Origin: Ardenticatenaceae bacterium
GTDB taxonomy: Bacteria > Chloroflexota > Anaerolineae > Promineifilales > Promineifilaceae
Length of the DNA stretch: 64,000 nucleotides
Reading direction: 5' to 3'
Assembly (NCBI GenBank): GCA_020634375.1
Contig: JACKBX010000009.1
Coordinates: forward strand, 124,001 to 188,000
This document shows, piece by piece, positions 25,154 through 34,586 of the stretch (positions are counted from its first letter, which is position 1; each line of letters begins with the position of its first letter). The notes under the pieces are model-generated. The model was not told the origin of the DNA. It worked only from the letters and a program-made list of their open reading frames with translations, and made no database searches. A program made the position numbers and the translations under genes.

Positions 25154-26542
25154 TTACTGGTTACTGGTTTGCCGACGATAGAGGACGTAGCCAACGCTGA
25201 CCAATGCCAGTGCCAGGACACCAATGAGGCTAATAACTAGGGTGTTATTGCTTTCTGCGGTGATAGATTGGAGGGTAACGGCCGTTGGGCTAAATCCCCA
25301 TTGATAATCCTCTACCTCCCCGTTACGAGCCAGTCTTGTTAAAAGCCCAGAAATTTGTATTTCAGTAGCCCCTGTTGGGCAACCAAAACCATCAAGCGGT
25401 AAACTTAATGCTGTAAACAGATCGGCATTACGTTGAAAAATACGGAAACGAGCATTTAACGTGGGTGGATATATGCCTCCATAGTCTCCTGTAGTTGGTG
25501 TAACGATATTTTGACTGGTGGTCCCATTGAATACCCAGTTGTTATATACTAGCTCTGAAACACCACCTGTTGTACCGCCAACGTCAAAGCTACCACTATT
25601 ATCCCAATCGATCCACCCTACCAAACAGGCCACTGTATCTGCTGCAGGTACAGTGGCGTTGACAGCAAATTGTCCACCACCATCACCCCAATTGCTACCA
25701 GTCGTGGCATTAATACCCTGTTCATCATTTGTTCCGTCTGTGTTGTCACCTGTAGCAGTTGGTGAAGTTTGCCCATCCGCATCTGTATCAATACCAAGGC
25801 CCAAGTACACGTTGCCAGGGATATGACGTGCCCCGTCATTAGCAAACAATGTTATATTGTCATAGGCTGATGGTAAGTCCCCGAAATCTCTGGTAAGGTC
25901 GGAGTTGACAAAATCTAATGCAAAATCAAGCGAACTGCCTGATACCTCTACTTCTATCGCACCTACATCTGAGAAATCAGCCCCATTACCAATGTCTGTG
26001 AATGACTCAAATGGGAAGTAAGCAATCTCTGTGTTAGGTGGATCTATCGCGTAGGGAACAGGATAAGTAAAAGTTGAATAATCTGAGGAATTAGTGTAAA
26101 CACGAAGGATTATGTTTGTGCCAGTATCAACTTGTTCTACTAGCATGGAGATACCATCGTCAGGATTTAAACTTAGTGGGGCCAATCCTCGATCATTTAA
26201 GGTACAGGCCCCGTCTGTTCCATCCCATTGAATAATAACCCTTCCAGTGGTTAAGGTACCGATACTAAAGCTGAACCCGTTGGGGTTAGCAACTGTGTTA
26301 GCAGTTGCCACAACAGTATCGCCACCTCCTGTACGCTCAACAAAAATGTCCCGTTCCGCAGGCCCACCTAAAGGACCAACTGTGACGTCAGTTCCTGTTG
26401 CAGAGGTGCAAATCGACCCATCTGCAGAGGATGTTTGTGTAGAGCTATTAAACGTGTCTATTGGGGTAAGCCCATACACTACGGCCGTTCCTAACACCAA
26501 CAATAAGACCAATGCTCCAAACACTACCAATTTTTTTCTCAT
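25154..26542 (-). CDS. Secreted surface protein with GEVED-type region and C-terminal anchor
   Basis: 462 residues from ATG 26542, preceded by AAGGAGAAG. Signal peptide (KKLVVFGALVLLLVLGTAVVYG), then a beta-rich extracellular part with FGDLPSAYDN, GLGIDTDADGQTSPTATGDN and DDEQGINA-like loops. The motif RNGEVEDYQWGF is that of the GEVED domain of surface adhesin-like proteins. A final membrane helix (LVISLIGVLALALVSVGYVLY) with basic residues follows. The last codons (QTSNQ-stop) come from a CAGTAAC-type repeat. Function probably structural or adhesive; not proven. Confidence 0.8.
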   Translation of the reverse strand: MRKKLVVFGALVLLLVLGTAVVYGLTPIDTFNSSTQTSSADGSICTSATGTDVTVGPLGGPAERDIFVERTGGGDTVVATANTVANPNGFSFSIGTLTTGRVIIQWDGTDGACTLNDRGLAPLSLNPDDGISMLVEQVDTGTNIILRVYTNSSDYSTFTYPVPYAIDPPNTEIAYFPFESFTDIGNGADFSDVGAIEVEVSGSSLDFALDFVNSDLTRDFGDLPSAYDNITLFANDGARHIPGNVYLGLGIDTDADGQTSPTATGDNTDGTNDEQGINATTGSNWGDGGGQFAVNATVPAADTVACLVGWIDWDNSGSFDVGGTTGGVSELVYNNWVFNGTTSQNIVTPTTGDYGGIYPPTLNARFRIFQRNADLFTALSLPLDGFGCPTGATEIQISGLLTRLARNGEVEDYQWGFSPTAVTLQSITAESNNTLVISLIGVLALALVSVGYVLYRRQTSNQ

Positions 26543-26751
26543 TTTACTTCTCCTTTGCAAGCCTGATAATCAATGAGTTCCTTGCCACTATAGATAATGC
26601 ATTATCTATAATCTTCTTAGACGGACTAACTGCAATAAATACTCTCCAAGGTTACTCAATGGGAAATTTTTCCTATTCTATAGGCAAGCTGTGCGTAAAG
26701 GAAGCGTGAATGGTTCGGATTTGGTTAGAAGTGCGTTATTGGGGAGCGACG

Positions 26752-28389
26752 TCAAAGGTGGTGGGAGCGGCGAAGAAACCAGATTAGAGTAAGGATAGCA
26801 ACGGCCGTTACCATCCCAATCACTCCCCAAACAGGCTTCACAGAATCCGCAGTAGATGCAGGTGGCGTGAGTGTTGATGCAGGCACGGCCGTTACTTGCG
26901 CCATAGTTGGCACGGCCGTTTTTGTTGGCTGTGGAGTAGGCGTAATAGTGGTCGGCACGGCCGTTGGCGTTTCAGTAGCAGTGGGCTGCGGAGTTGCAGT
27001 TGGTGTGGGAGTCGCGGTAACGGTGGGCACGGGCAGCACCGGTGGCGCACTGCCATCCTTCGCTTGAACCAGATAAAAGGTGGGGCCGCCAATCATGCAG
27101 TAATCGCCGATGGGCTGCGAGCAGGGCGCAGCAGGCAGCGTCACCGTGTACACGCCGTTGGTAGCCGTAATGGTTTGCGTCGCACCCCATTGGTCTACCA
27201 GCAGAGCAGAATCAGCCGCCGCCGCTACGGCAGCTTCCTGCTCAAAAAAGAGGCGGTTGAACAAAACCATCGTCGTGCGGTCGGATTGGTCAAGACGGAA
27301 CTGCCCGATGCCATCCCAGCGAACCCGTTCGGTGTGGTGAGCCTGGGCCAGATATTGCACGGCCGTTTCATACGTGCCAAATGCCGGACGCTGGCTGCCA
27401 TCCTGCCGCAGCAGACCAAACGGTTCCGGGTTCGCGGCGCGGTCGTCGGGCGTGTCTTGCAGCTTGTAGATGGCGATACGCTCTGCCCCGGCAGCCATTG
27501 CTGAGACCAGCGCCTGCGGCACAAACGCTGCCTGCTCCTGCTGTGTTACCAGCAAATGCGGCTGCGCCACACGCCAGGCGGGGTCGTCCATCGGCGGCGC
27601 GTTCGTCTCCGCCAGCCAGATGGGTTGAGATAGCCCCCGCCGCCGCATAATGTCTTGAAACAAGGTCAGCAAGTCGTAAATTTGATTGGGCTGGAAGTAG
27701 AGGTGGGCGCTCGCCACGTCAAAGTAAGTATTGTGCGCGGCGGCTTGCGGATCGGCTAAAAGCTCATCCAGCAGGCGGGCCATGTACTGCTCGGTTCCGG
27801 CGTTCACGTCTGCCCAATAGGTGAAGGCAGCCAGGTGAATGGTCACGGCCGGGTTCACGTCTTTGGCGGTGAGATAGGCCACGCGCAGCAACTGCGCAAA
27901 GTCGGCCACGCTGCCATCCCAGGTGTGAGCCAGTTCTCCGGCGGGGATGTCGGGTTCGTTCCAGATTGTCCAGTGGGTGATACGGCCGTCATACCGCCCC
28001 ACCACTTCGCGCACAAACACCGCCCAGGCATTGCCGGGGTCGTTGGCGGGCAGCCAGAGGCCGCGAGGTAGCCCATCATCCCCACGCGCCCAATCGGGGA
28101 TGCCGATGAGCAGCCCCGTCACTTCGCGCCCGGCGGCAATCTCCGCGTCAAGCTGCGCGTCGTTAATGGGCGGCGTCCAGGCGTCGGGGCCATCACCCTG
28201 CACCCTGCCCCAATGAAAGATGATGCGCGTCCAGCCCACGCCCAATTCGGCGGCCGCGTCGGGGTTTTCTGTGGACTCAATCACGCCGAAGGGAGATTGG
28301 AGATTAGAGATTGGAGATTGGAAACCAGTAACCAGTAGCCAGTAACCAGTCATCAGTAAACGGAAAACGACGGACAGTGGATGGTTCAT
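26752..28389 (-). CDS. Exported glycoside hydrolase-like protein (clan GH-A barrel)
   Basis: 545 residues. The (beta/alpha)8 barrel pattern has the acid/base motif WTIWNEPDIPAG (Glu of NEP) near residue 140 and a candidate nucleophile Glu in IWLAETNAPPMDD near 265. GVGWTRIIFHWGRVQ near the start resembles GH39/GH5-type proteins. A Pro/Thr-rich linker (PTPTATPQPTATETPT) leads to a C-terminal membrane helix. The N-terminal hydrophobic segment (RLLMTGYWLLVTGFQ) and SPISNLQSPFG are coded by two heptamer repeat families. Probably surface-anchored; substrate unknown. Confidence 0.8.
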   Translation of the reverse strand: MNHPLSVVFRLLMTGYWLLVTGFQSPISNLQSPFGVIESTENPDAAAELGVGWTRIIFHWGRVQGDGPDAWTPPINDAQLDAEIAAGREVTGLLIGIPDWARGDDGLPRGLWLPANDPGNAWAVFVREVVGRYDGRITHWTIWNEPDIPAGELAHTWDGSVADFAQLLRVAYLTAKDVNPAVTIHLAAFTYWADVNAGTEQYMARLLDELLADPQAAAHNTYFDVASAHLYFQPNQIYDLLTLFQDIMRRRGLSQPIWLAETNAPPMDDPAWRVAQPHLLVTQQEQAAFVPQALVSAMAAGAERIAIYKLQDTPDDRAANPEPFGLLRQDGSQRPAFGTYETAVQYLAQAHHTERVRWDGIGQFRLDQSDRTTMVLFNRLFFEQEAAVAAAADSALLVDQWGATQTITATNGVYTVTLPAAPCSQPIGDYCMIGGPTFYLVQAKDGSAPPVLPVPTVTATPTPTATPQPTATETPTAVPTTITPTPQPTKTAVPTMAQVTAVPASTLTPPASTADSVKPVWGVIGMVTAVAILTLIWFLRRSHHL

Positions 28390-28404
28390 GCTAATTGCTA
28401 ACGG

Positions 28405-29349
28405 CTAAAGGCTAATTTCTGGAAATGGCGAGTGCCATTGCCAGCCGGGTTCGCCGCTGGCGCGATAATGTTCCAGGCGGCGGATGGTGATTTCGGCAAA
28501 GATGGGGTCGTTGTCGGCGGTGTAGACGCGACGGCCGTACCGTTCTGCGGCGAGAAGGGTTGTGCCGGAGTGGGCAAAGAGGTCGAGCAGCAATGCCCCT
28601 TCGTCGCTGCTGCTTTGCACCAGCCGTTCGATGGCTTTGAGCGGTTTTTGGGCGTAGCAGCCGGGCACATTTTCCTTCATGCGGTAGAAAACTTGCTGCA
28701 CATCCACCCAGACATTGCCGGGGCGCAGGGTTTGCGCTTTGCTGCGCTGCAAATTTTCCGTGCGCTGGCCGTTGACCTGCTTGTAGTAGCCGCGCAAAAT
28801 TTTGGGGATGTCGGTGTAGACGACGTGGAAGGGCGGCTTGCCCTGCACGTAATGCAGCAATTCCTGGCGCACCCACATCCAGTTTTGCTGCGTGCCGTAG
28901 CCGCGTTGGTTGCGCAGGGTGATGAGGTTGCGCGGCCGTAAGGCGGGGTATTGGCGCATCAGCAGCATGAAATCGGGCAGGGGTTGGAACTGGTCGCGCA
29001 CGTCTGCGCCGAGCCAGATGTAGAAATGGGCGTGGACGGCCGTTACCGCCAGCGCATTCTCCACCCAACGGCGGGAAAAGGCCATGTAGTCGTCTAACTT
29101 TTGCTTGGAGAGATGCGGGGTGTTGGCCTGCCCCACGCGCAGGTTGTACGGCGGGTCGTTGATGATGAGGTCGGCTTTTGCGCCGGACATGAGGGTTTGC
29201 ACGGCCGTTTCATCCGCCGCATCTAACACCCCCACGCGATGCCCGGCCACTGGGTCTTCCCAGATTTCGCCGGGCTGCAAGCGGCAGTAGGGCAGCAGCC
29301 GTTGGCGCAGTTCGGGGTGGGTGTCGAGGCGGGGCAGTTGTTCGCGCAT
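28405..29349 (-). CDS. Solitary DNA methyltransferase (beta-class, N4/N6)
   Basis: 314 residues. The catalytic motif DPPY is at 65-68 (LIINDPPYNLRVG) and the AdoMet-binding motif FAHSGTT near residue 258 (LLLDLFAHSGTTLLAA) comes after it, the order of beta-class enzymes that methylate adenine N6 or cytosine N4. No restriction endonuclease is adjacent, so it may be a solitary regulatory methylase or mobile-element derived. A 55-bp hairpin repeat (29360-29414) separates it from the upstream gene. Confidence 0.88.
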   Translation of the reverse strand: MREQLPRLDTHPELRQRLLPYCRLQPGEIWEDPVAGHRVGVLDAADETAVQTLMSGAKADLIINDPPYNLRVGQANTPHLSKQKLDDYMAFSRRWVENALAVTAVHAHFYIWLGADVRDQFQPLPDFMLLMRQYPALRPRNLITLRNQRGYGTQQNWMWVRQELLHYVQGKPPFHVVYTDIPKILRGYYKQVNGQRTENLQRSKAQTLRPGNVWVDVQQVFYRMKENVPGCYAQKPLKAIERLVQSSSDEGALLLDLFAHSGTTLLAAERYGRRVYTADNDPIFAEITIRRLEHYRASGEPGWQWHSPFPEISL

Positions 29350-29359
29350 GGGGGGAGGG

Positions 29360-29414
29360 GTGTCAGGTGTTCAGGTGTCAAGTGTCACGTACCTGACACC
29401 TGAACACCTGACAC
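29360..29414. repeat. Perfect inverted repeat with 21-bp arms
   Basis: Arms 29360-29380 and 29394-29414 are perfect complements built from GTGTCAG/GTTCAGG-like units, with a 13-base loop. The right arm touches the stop codon of the phosphodiesterase gene. It belongs to the short-tandem family seen elsewhere in the window. Confidence 0.85.
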
Positions 29415-31030
29415 TAAAGGTAGCCCAGCCCGCGCAGGCGCTCTTCCACCTGCGCTTCTTCTTCGGCGCTGAAGCCGGGGGCGGAGGGGGTGTCGGTGTC
29501 GGCTGCGTCGTCGCTAAATATGACGGGGGTGGGGCTGGCGAAGATGTCGTCGAGGACACGGCCGTCCATCACTTTGGGCACGGACGCGCCGACCATGTGC
29601 ATAATGGTGGGGGCCAAATCGAGGATGTTGGCTTGTGGCAGTTCCCCGGCGGCGCGGATGTCTGGGCCGTAGCCGAAGAAGATGCCTTCGCTGCGGTGGC
29701 AGCCGGAGTCGCCGCGAATCTGCTGCGTCATCACTTTGCCCTCGGTAGCGAAGAGGGGGAAGGCGATCATGTTGTATTCGTCGAGGACGAGGTGCAGGTC
29801 GGCGCCTTTGGTGGCATGGGGGCCATGATAGGCGTCGTCGCGGGTGTAGAGGCGGGTGACGAGGGAACGGCCGTTCCGATCCTTCAATTCGTGCAGCACA
29901 TCCGCCACCTGCTGCCGCGTTTGCTCGTAATCTTCCGGGCGCACAATGCCGTGCGGCTCACGCCCTACCAGATTCAGGTACACCTGCCCCACATGCCCCA
30001 TACTGTAAGCGACTGTGCGGCTCCAATCTACGTTGTCAAAGCTGAGGAATTTGCCGACGATGTTGTTGCGCTTTTCTTTGGACACGCGTGCCGCCAGATT
30101 TTGCACGCCAATTTTGGAAGCCAATTGGAAAGCGCTGGAAGGGGTGATGCCGTGCCGGAAAGCGAACGATTTAAGTTGTGTCCAGGCATCTTGCTTCAGT
30201 TTTAGCAGTCCCTTCTCCATAAAATAGACATTGAGATTGACCATCTGGTGCAGTGGGCCAAAGCCATGATCGGACATGATCAGGGCGTTGGCATCCGCGG
30301 GGAGTTGGTCAAGAAGCTGGCCGATGGTGTTGTCTACAATGGCGTAACCATCACGGATGGCGTGTTCATAGGGGCTGGGTTCGTAGCGCGGATGGTTGTG
30401 ATCCATGAAGCGCCAAAGGGCGTGTTTCATCACGTCCATCGCCAAAAAGTGGAACATGAGTACGTCCCACGATTCGCGGCGCATGAGTTCCAGCGCCCAT
30501 TTGCCGCGCAGATGCAGCACGCGGTAAATTTCGTCAATGAATTCAGCTTCGTTGCCGGGCTTGTACTGTACTTTGGGCAAGACTTGGTAGGGGCCGAGGT
30601 CGGCTTCGTAGCGGTTAACGATGTCGGCGGGGTGGGAGATACGGCCGTTCGTCGGGCTAAGCATCCCCGAAATTAAAAAGCCATTTACTTCCTGCGGCGG
30701 ATAGGTGACGGGGACATTCATCACGCCGACGCGGTAGCCCAACTGCGACAGCCGCTTCCAAATGGTGGGCTGCTTTATGCGCGTGGCGTTGACCAATGTA
30801 AAACGGGAACCCATCGGTTGAATAAAATCAAAAACGCCGTGCTTGCCGGGATTGCACCCGGTCATAAAAGTGGGCCAGGCGGGGCTGGTCACCGGGGGTA
30901 ATGTTGAGAGCAGCTCACGATGTACACCTGTTTGCATCAGACGCGCCAGATTGGGCATGTGTCCCGCTTCTGCCCAGGGGCGAATGAGGTTGAAGGTAGC
31001 GCCATCGAAGCCAATGATGAGTAGTTTCAT
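29414..31030 (-). CDS. Type I phosphodiesterase / nucleotide pyrophosphatase family (alkaline phosphatase superfamily)
   Basis: 538 residues. N-terminal metal-binding LLIIGFDGATFNL (Asp9), nucleophile region LPPVTSPAWPTFMTGCNPGKHG, ANALIMSDHGFGPLHQ and the downstream His in HRSEGIFFGYGPDIR. Members hydrolyse phosphodiester or phosphonate bonds with two metal ions. There is no signal peptide. The C-terminal VEERLRGLGYL is common in this superfamily. The neighbours are glycosyltransferases, so a role in surface-polymer or lipid-phosphate turnover is possible; that is inference. Confidence 0.88.
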   Translation of the reverse strand: MKLLIIGFDGATFNLIRPWAEAGHMPNLARLMQTGVHRELLSTLPPVTSPAWPTFMTGCNPGKHGVFDFIQPMGSRFTLVNATRIKQPTIWKRLSQLGYRVGVMNVPVTYPPQEVNGFLISGMLSPTNGRISHPADIVNRYEADLGPYQVLPKVQYKPGNEAEFIDEIYRVLHLRGKWALELMRRESWDVLMFHFLAMDVMKHALWRFMDHNHPRYEPSPYEHAIRDGYAIVDNTIGQLLDQLPADANALIMSDHGFGPLHQMVNLNVYFMEKGLLKLKQDAWTQLKSFAFRHGITPSSAFQLASKIGVQNLAARVSKEKRNNIVGKFLSFDNVDWSRTVAYSMGHVGQVYLNLVGREPHGIVRPEDYEQTRQQVADVLHELKDRNGRSLVTRLYTRDDAYHGPHATKGADLHLVLDEYNMIAFPLFATEGKVMTQQIRGDSGCHRSEGIFFGYGPDIRAAGELPQANILDLAPTIMHMVGASVPKVMDGRVLDDIFASPTPVIFSDDAADTDTPSAPGFSAEEEAQVEERLRGLGYL

Positions 31031-31039
31031 AGTTTGTAA

Positions 31040-31145
31040 TCCATATTCAGTGGTCAGTATTCAGTTGTCAGTATTCAGTGGGCAGTAATCAGTATTCAGT
31101 AACTGACACACTGATTACTGAATACTGATTACTGGTTACTGTTGA
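31040..31145. repeat. Long CAGTATT-type heptamer block, inverted pair
   Basis: Many units (CAGTGGT, CAGTATT, CAGTTGT, CAGTGGG, CAGTAAT) followed by the mirrored ACTGATT/ACTGAAT units. It fills the gap between the phosphodiesterase and the glycosyltransferase and codes the last residues of the latter (NSNQ-stop). Confidence 0.82.
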
Positions 31146-32115
31146 TAATCTCTTTCACATAATATACAGGTTTGTTTTGTGTTTCGTAATAGGTGCGGAC
31201 GAGGAGTTCGGCTAGCAGACCCATGACGAGGAATTGTACGCCGAGGATGATGAGGAGGATGCCCAGGGAGAGCAACGGCCGTTCCCCAATTTGCACTTGC
31301 CGGAATGAATCCCAGCCGCCTTGAATGCCTGCCCATAGCTTTGCCAATCCCAAATACAACACAAAGAGGCCGCCCAACCCGCCCAAGGGAATGCCCAACG
31401 CACCGAAAAAGTGCATGGGCCGGTCGCCATATTTGCGCAAGAAAATGACGGTGAACAAATCTACTAGCACGCGGAAGGTGCGCGAGATGCCGTATTTCGC
31501 CTGCCCGGCTACGCGCGGGCGGTGATTGACGATGACTTCGTCCATGCTGAACCCGGCGAAGTTCACCATTTCGGGGATGAAGCGGTGTAGTTCGCCGTAA
31601 AGGTGCATTTCTTGCACCACTTCGGCGCGGAAGAGGCGCAGCGAACAGCCGCGATCATGCAATGGCACTTGTGAGAAGCGGGCGATGAGGCGGTTGGCGA
31701 TGAATGAGGGTATTTTACGCATGATGAAGGCGTCCTGGCGGTTTTTGCGCCAGCCGTTTATGACGTCGTATCCTTCGTCTAGTTTTGCCAGCAGTTTGGG
31801 GATGTCGGCGGGGTCGTTCTGGCGGTCGGCGTCCATGGTGAGGATGAGACGGCCGTTTGCGTGATCGAATCCGGCGGCAAAAGCGGCCGTTTGCCCATGA
31901 TTACGGCGAAAACGAATGACGACGACATGCGGATCGTCGGTAGCCAGTTCGCGCAGCAGTTCAAAGCTGCCGTCTTTACTGCCATCGTCTACAAAGACGA
32001 CTTCGTAGTCTAAATTCTGGTCGGCCATCACGGTGGTGATTTCGTTTAGTAACGGCCGTACATTATCCACCTCGTTATAAACTGGGATCACAATGCTCAA
32101 ATCTTTGCTCGCCAT
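31129..32115 (-). CDS. Family 2 glycosyltransferase, polyprenyl-phosphate type
   Basis: 328 residues from ATG 32115, which has GGAG six bases ahead; ATG 32127 is an alternative. GT-A domain: LSIVIPVYNEVDNVRPLL, FVDDGSKDGS, TMDADRQNDPADIP and KIPSFIANRLIARFSQVPLHDRGCSLR. Two C-terminal membrane helices (PLGGLGGLFVLYLGLA and LLIILGVQFLVMGLLAELLV) place it with DPM1/ArnC-like enzymes that load sugars on undecaprenyl phosphate. The partner polytopic protein may be the next gene upstream. Confidence 0.9.
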   Translation of the reverse strand: MASKDLSIVIPVYNEVDNVRPLLNEITTVMADQNLDYEVVFVDDGSKDGSFELLRELATDDPHVVVIRFRRNHGQTAAFAAGFDHANGRLILTMDADRQNDPADIPKLLAKLDEGYDVINGWRKNRQDAFIMRKIPSFIANRLIARFSQVPLHDRGCSLRLFRAEVVQEMHLYGELHRFIPEMVNFAGFSMDEVIVNHRPRVAGQAKYGISRTFRVLVDLFTVIFLRKYGDRPMHFFGALGIPLGGLGGLFVLYLGLAKLWAGIQGGWDSFRQVQIGERPLLSLGILLIILGVQFLVMGLLAELLVRTYYETQNKPVYYVKEIINSNQ

Positions 32116-32171
32116 ACGTTTCTCCATAACGCCCCCATTTTATCACGAGGGGCGGTGAAGGGTAATTGTCT

Positions 32172-33383
32172 TTAATCAGAAGGGATATAGGGGAACTTTT
32201 CGATGCCGCGAATGAGGTCAAGGAGGTAGTTTTGGTGTTCCATAAACGGGAATTGCTTAACATAATAGCCGTCGAACAGCGTAATCGTCGAAATGGCATT
32301 GAGGAAGACCATCAGGGCAAATAGGAAGTAGATACGATGGGACACATTGATGGCAGGTTGCCCGGCGTGGTTGTGGACGATGGTCAGCATGAGGAAGCTG
32401 GTTGTGATTGTGAGGGTGTTCCAGCGGTGCATATCCCAGCCGAAAAAGTAGAGCACGAGGGGTGATGAGGAGGCGAGGATGGCAAGCAAAATGATGGTGG
32501 GTTTGGCCGATGCTTGTTTGAGGATGAGGGCGGTGATGTAAATGAAGAGGAGGAAGCTGGGAACCGTGACCAGAACTGACTGCCGTAGTTCCATCAGCCG
32601 TTCGGGTGTCCAGCGATTTATTGTGCGCTGAAAGTTTTCGGCAAAGTCTCTGTGCAAGACGCTGAAGGCGTCTTTGCGCAATGGGTAGTCCAGGTTGGCT
32701 TGTAGATTGGCGTATAGTTGGTCTGTTTGGCTTTGGTCAGGTGTGTATTTGCTGATGGTGAAGACGAGGGCGAGGATGATGGCCGAAAAGAGGGTGAGGA
32801 GGGCTAGTTTTTTGACACGGCCGTTTTCCCCAATCGTGAGCAGCAATGACATGAAATTGACCGGGAAAAAGATGACGAGAATGGCTTCATGAATGAGCAG
32901 GGCGATAGGCATGGCGATGACGAGAAAGAGCATTTTTTTGCGGAAGGTGCGCAGGCGCAGGGTGAGGAGGGTGAGCAGCAGCCCGATTTGGTCGAAGTAG
33001 CCAATGGTGTGCGCCAAAAAGACGATTGCCATGCTGGAGATGAAGACGAGGAGAGCGCCGATCAGGATGGGGTTACGGCCGTTCACAGTGTCAACGATGA
33101 GCATACTCAACAGCAGCATGTTAATGGCAAAGAGGATGCTGCTGAAAATGACGAAAAACTCATACGAGACGAAAAAGGGGCTGCCCAAATGGGTCATGGC
33201 CTCACCCAAAAGCCCCCGTTTGACAAACCCCAGATCGTAGTTAAATAAAAAATGGCTGTAAGACCACATGTTGGGATAGCGGATCCCTCTGAGAATAGAA
33301 AACCCCAAGATTGTCAGTGCAAAAAAGCGCCAGAATTTGTGATTTAATGGAAGTTTTAGTTGAAGGGTTTTGTCATCTGTCAT
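32172..33383 (-). CDS. Polytopic membrane protein of unknown function
   Basis: Not firmly recognised. 403 residues from ATG 33383 (GGAGAAAAACAG ribosome site). About ten hydrophobic segments, including FFALTILGFSILRGI, FFVIFSSILFAINMLLLSML, PILIGALLVFISSMAIVFLA and SFLLFIYITALIL. Conserved-looking polar loops are NYDLGFVKRGLLG and FGWDMHRWNTL. The size and layout recall polyprenyl-linked glycosyltransferases or polymerases, which suits the downstream DPM1-like gene. Assignment is inference. Confidence 0.7.
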   Translation of the reverse strand: MTDDKTLQLKLPLNHKFWRFFALTILGFSILRGIRYPNMWSYSHFLFNYDLGFVKRGLLGEAMTHLGSPFFVSYEFFVIFSSILFAINMLLLSMLIVDTVNGRNPILIGALLVFISSMAIVFLAHTIGYFDQIGLLLTLLTLRLRTFRKKMLFLVIAMPIALLIHEAILVIFFPVNFMSLLLTIGENGRVKKLALLTLFSAIILALVFTISKYTPDQSQTDQLYANLQANLDYPLRKDAFSVLHRDFAENFQRTINRWTPERLMELRQSVLVTVPSFLLFIYITALILKQASAKPTIILLAILASSSPLVLYFFGWDMHRWNTLTITTSFLMLTIVHNHAGQPAINVSHRIYFLFALMVFLNAISTITLFDGYYVKQFPFMEHQNYLLDLIRGIEKFPYIPSD

Positions 33384-33515
33384 CTGTTTTTCTCCGGGCA
33401 TTAGATTTGACAAATTTTCAGAATTTGTCAAATCTTGCGGCAAGCGTAGCTTATCACTAGCAAGCGGGTTATAGTGTCAAGGTAAGTGAAATTTTTTGCA
33501 AACATAGGTATGTGT

Positions 33516-34475
33516 ATGAAGGTTTCTGTGATTGTGACCGTTTTGAATGAGGGAGAGGCGATACGGCCGTTACTCGACTCCCTTATCCAACAAAGCCGCC
33601 AGCCCGATGAAGTCGTCATTTGTGATGGCGGCTCCAGCGACAACACCCTGGAAATATTGCAAGAATATACTACCTGGCTGCCACTCAAAGTCATTAGCGA
33701 ACCAGGTGCTAACATCAGCCACGGGCGCAATGTCGCCATTGCCGCCGCCGCTGGGCCAATCATCGCCTCGACGGATGCTGGCGTGGTGCTAAATCCCTAC
33801 TGGTTGGAAGATTTGGTACATCCCATCGAAGAGCAGCGTGCGCCGGTTGCCAGCGGTTGGTTTGAACCAGACCCATTTACCGATTTTGAAGTTGTCATGG
33901 GCGACACGGTGCTGCCTTCGCGTCACGATATTGACCCGGAGGAGTTCTTGCCATCCAGTCGCTCGGTCGCTTTCCTGAAATCAGCCTGGGAAGCCGTAGG
34001 CGGCTATCCAGAATGGCTAGATTACAGCGAGGATTTGATTTTTGACCTGGCCCTGCGCGAGAAGTATGGGGCGTTTCCATTTGTGGATACGGCTGTTGCC
34101 TACTTCCGGCCTCGTGGCAGCCTGCGCTCCTTCTTTCGCCAATACTACCTCTACGCTCGCGGCGATGGCAAAGCCAACCTGTGGGCCAAAAGGCACGTTG
34201 TGCGTTACCTCACCTACCTGCTCGGACTGCCCATTTTGCTGCGTCTTATCTGGCACGAACGTAAAGCCGGATTGCCGCTGCTGCTCTTGGGTGTGGGCAC
34301 ATATTGCCGTCGCCCTGCCACTCGTCTGTGGGGTGATACATGGGGTTGGCGTCCCCCCGCACGGCTGCGGGCTTTCGCCCTCATTCCCATCATCCGTCTG
34401 GTTGGCGATGTAGCGAAGATGATTGGCTACCCGGTGGGCCTATGGTGGCGGATGCAAAATCGCCATCAGGTATGA
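33516..34475 (+). CDS. Family 2 glycosyltransferase
   Basis: 319 residues from ATG 33516 (MKVSVIVTVLNEGEAIRPLL); ATG 33510 and GTG 33486 are in frame upstream and AGG at 33506 could serve either ATG. GT-A fold: VVICDGGSSDNT, ISHGRNVAIAAAAGPIIASTDAGV and GGYPEWLDYSEDLIFDLAL. The C-terminus has one or two hydrophobic stretches (VVRYLTYLLGLPILLRLIW). Cytoplasmic face of the membrane. It is divergent from the membrane-protein gene and ends at a strong convergent terminator. Confidence 0.9.
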   Translation: MKVSVIVTVLNEGEAIRPLLDSLIQQSRQPDEVVICDGGSSDNTLEILQEYTTWLPLKVISEPGANISHGRNVAIAAAAGPIIASTDAGVVLNPYWLEDLVHPIEEQRAPVASGWFEPDPFTDFEVVMGDTVLPSRHDIDPEEFLPSSRSVAFLKSAWEAVGGYPEWLDYSEDLIFDLALREKYGAFPFVDTAVAYFRPRGSLRSFFRQYYLYARGDGKANLWAKRHVVRYLTYLLGLPILLRLIWHERKAGLPLLLLGVGTYCRRPATRLWGDTWGWRPPARLRAFALIPIIRLVGDVAKMIGYPVGLWWRMQNRHQV

Positions 34476-34586
34476 GCAATTCTTGCCTTCGGGATTGAAC
34501 CGATCTGGTTGCAAACTTACGGTTTACTCAGGTTAAATTTAGGCAGGGCTAACCTTTTGTTTTTAAAATCCTTTATGAAGTCGCCC

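Noticed and set aside
26867..27504. Plus-strand frames over the Pro/Thr linker of the glycoside-hydrolase-like gene
   Set aside because: Val/Gly-rich translation is the mirror of the PT-rich linker; no independent gene.
31040..31145. CRISPR array
   Set aside because: The repeats are 7 bp with no unique spacers of constant length, and no cas genes are present; they are short tandem arrays.
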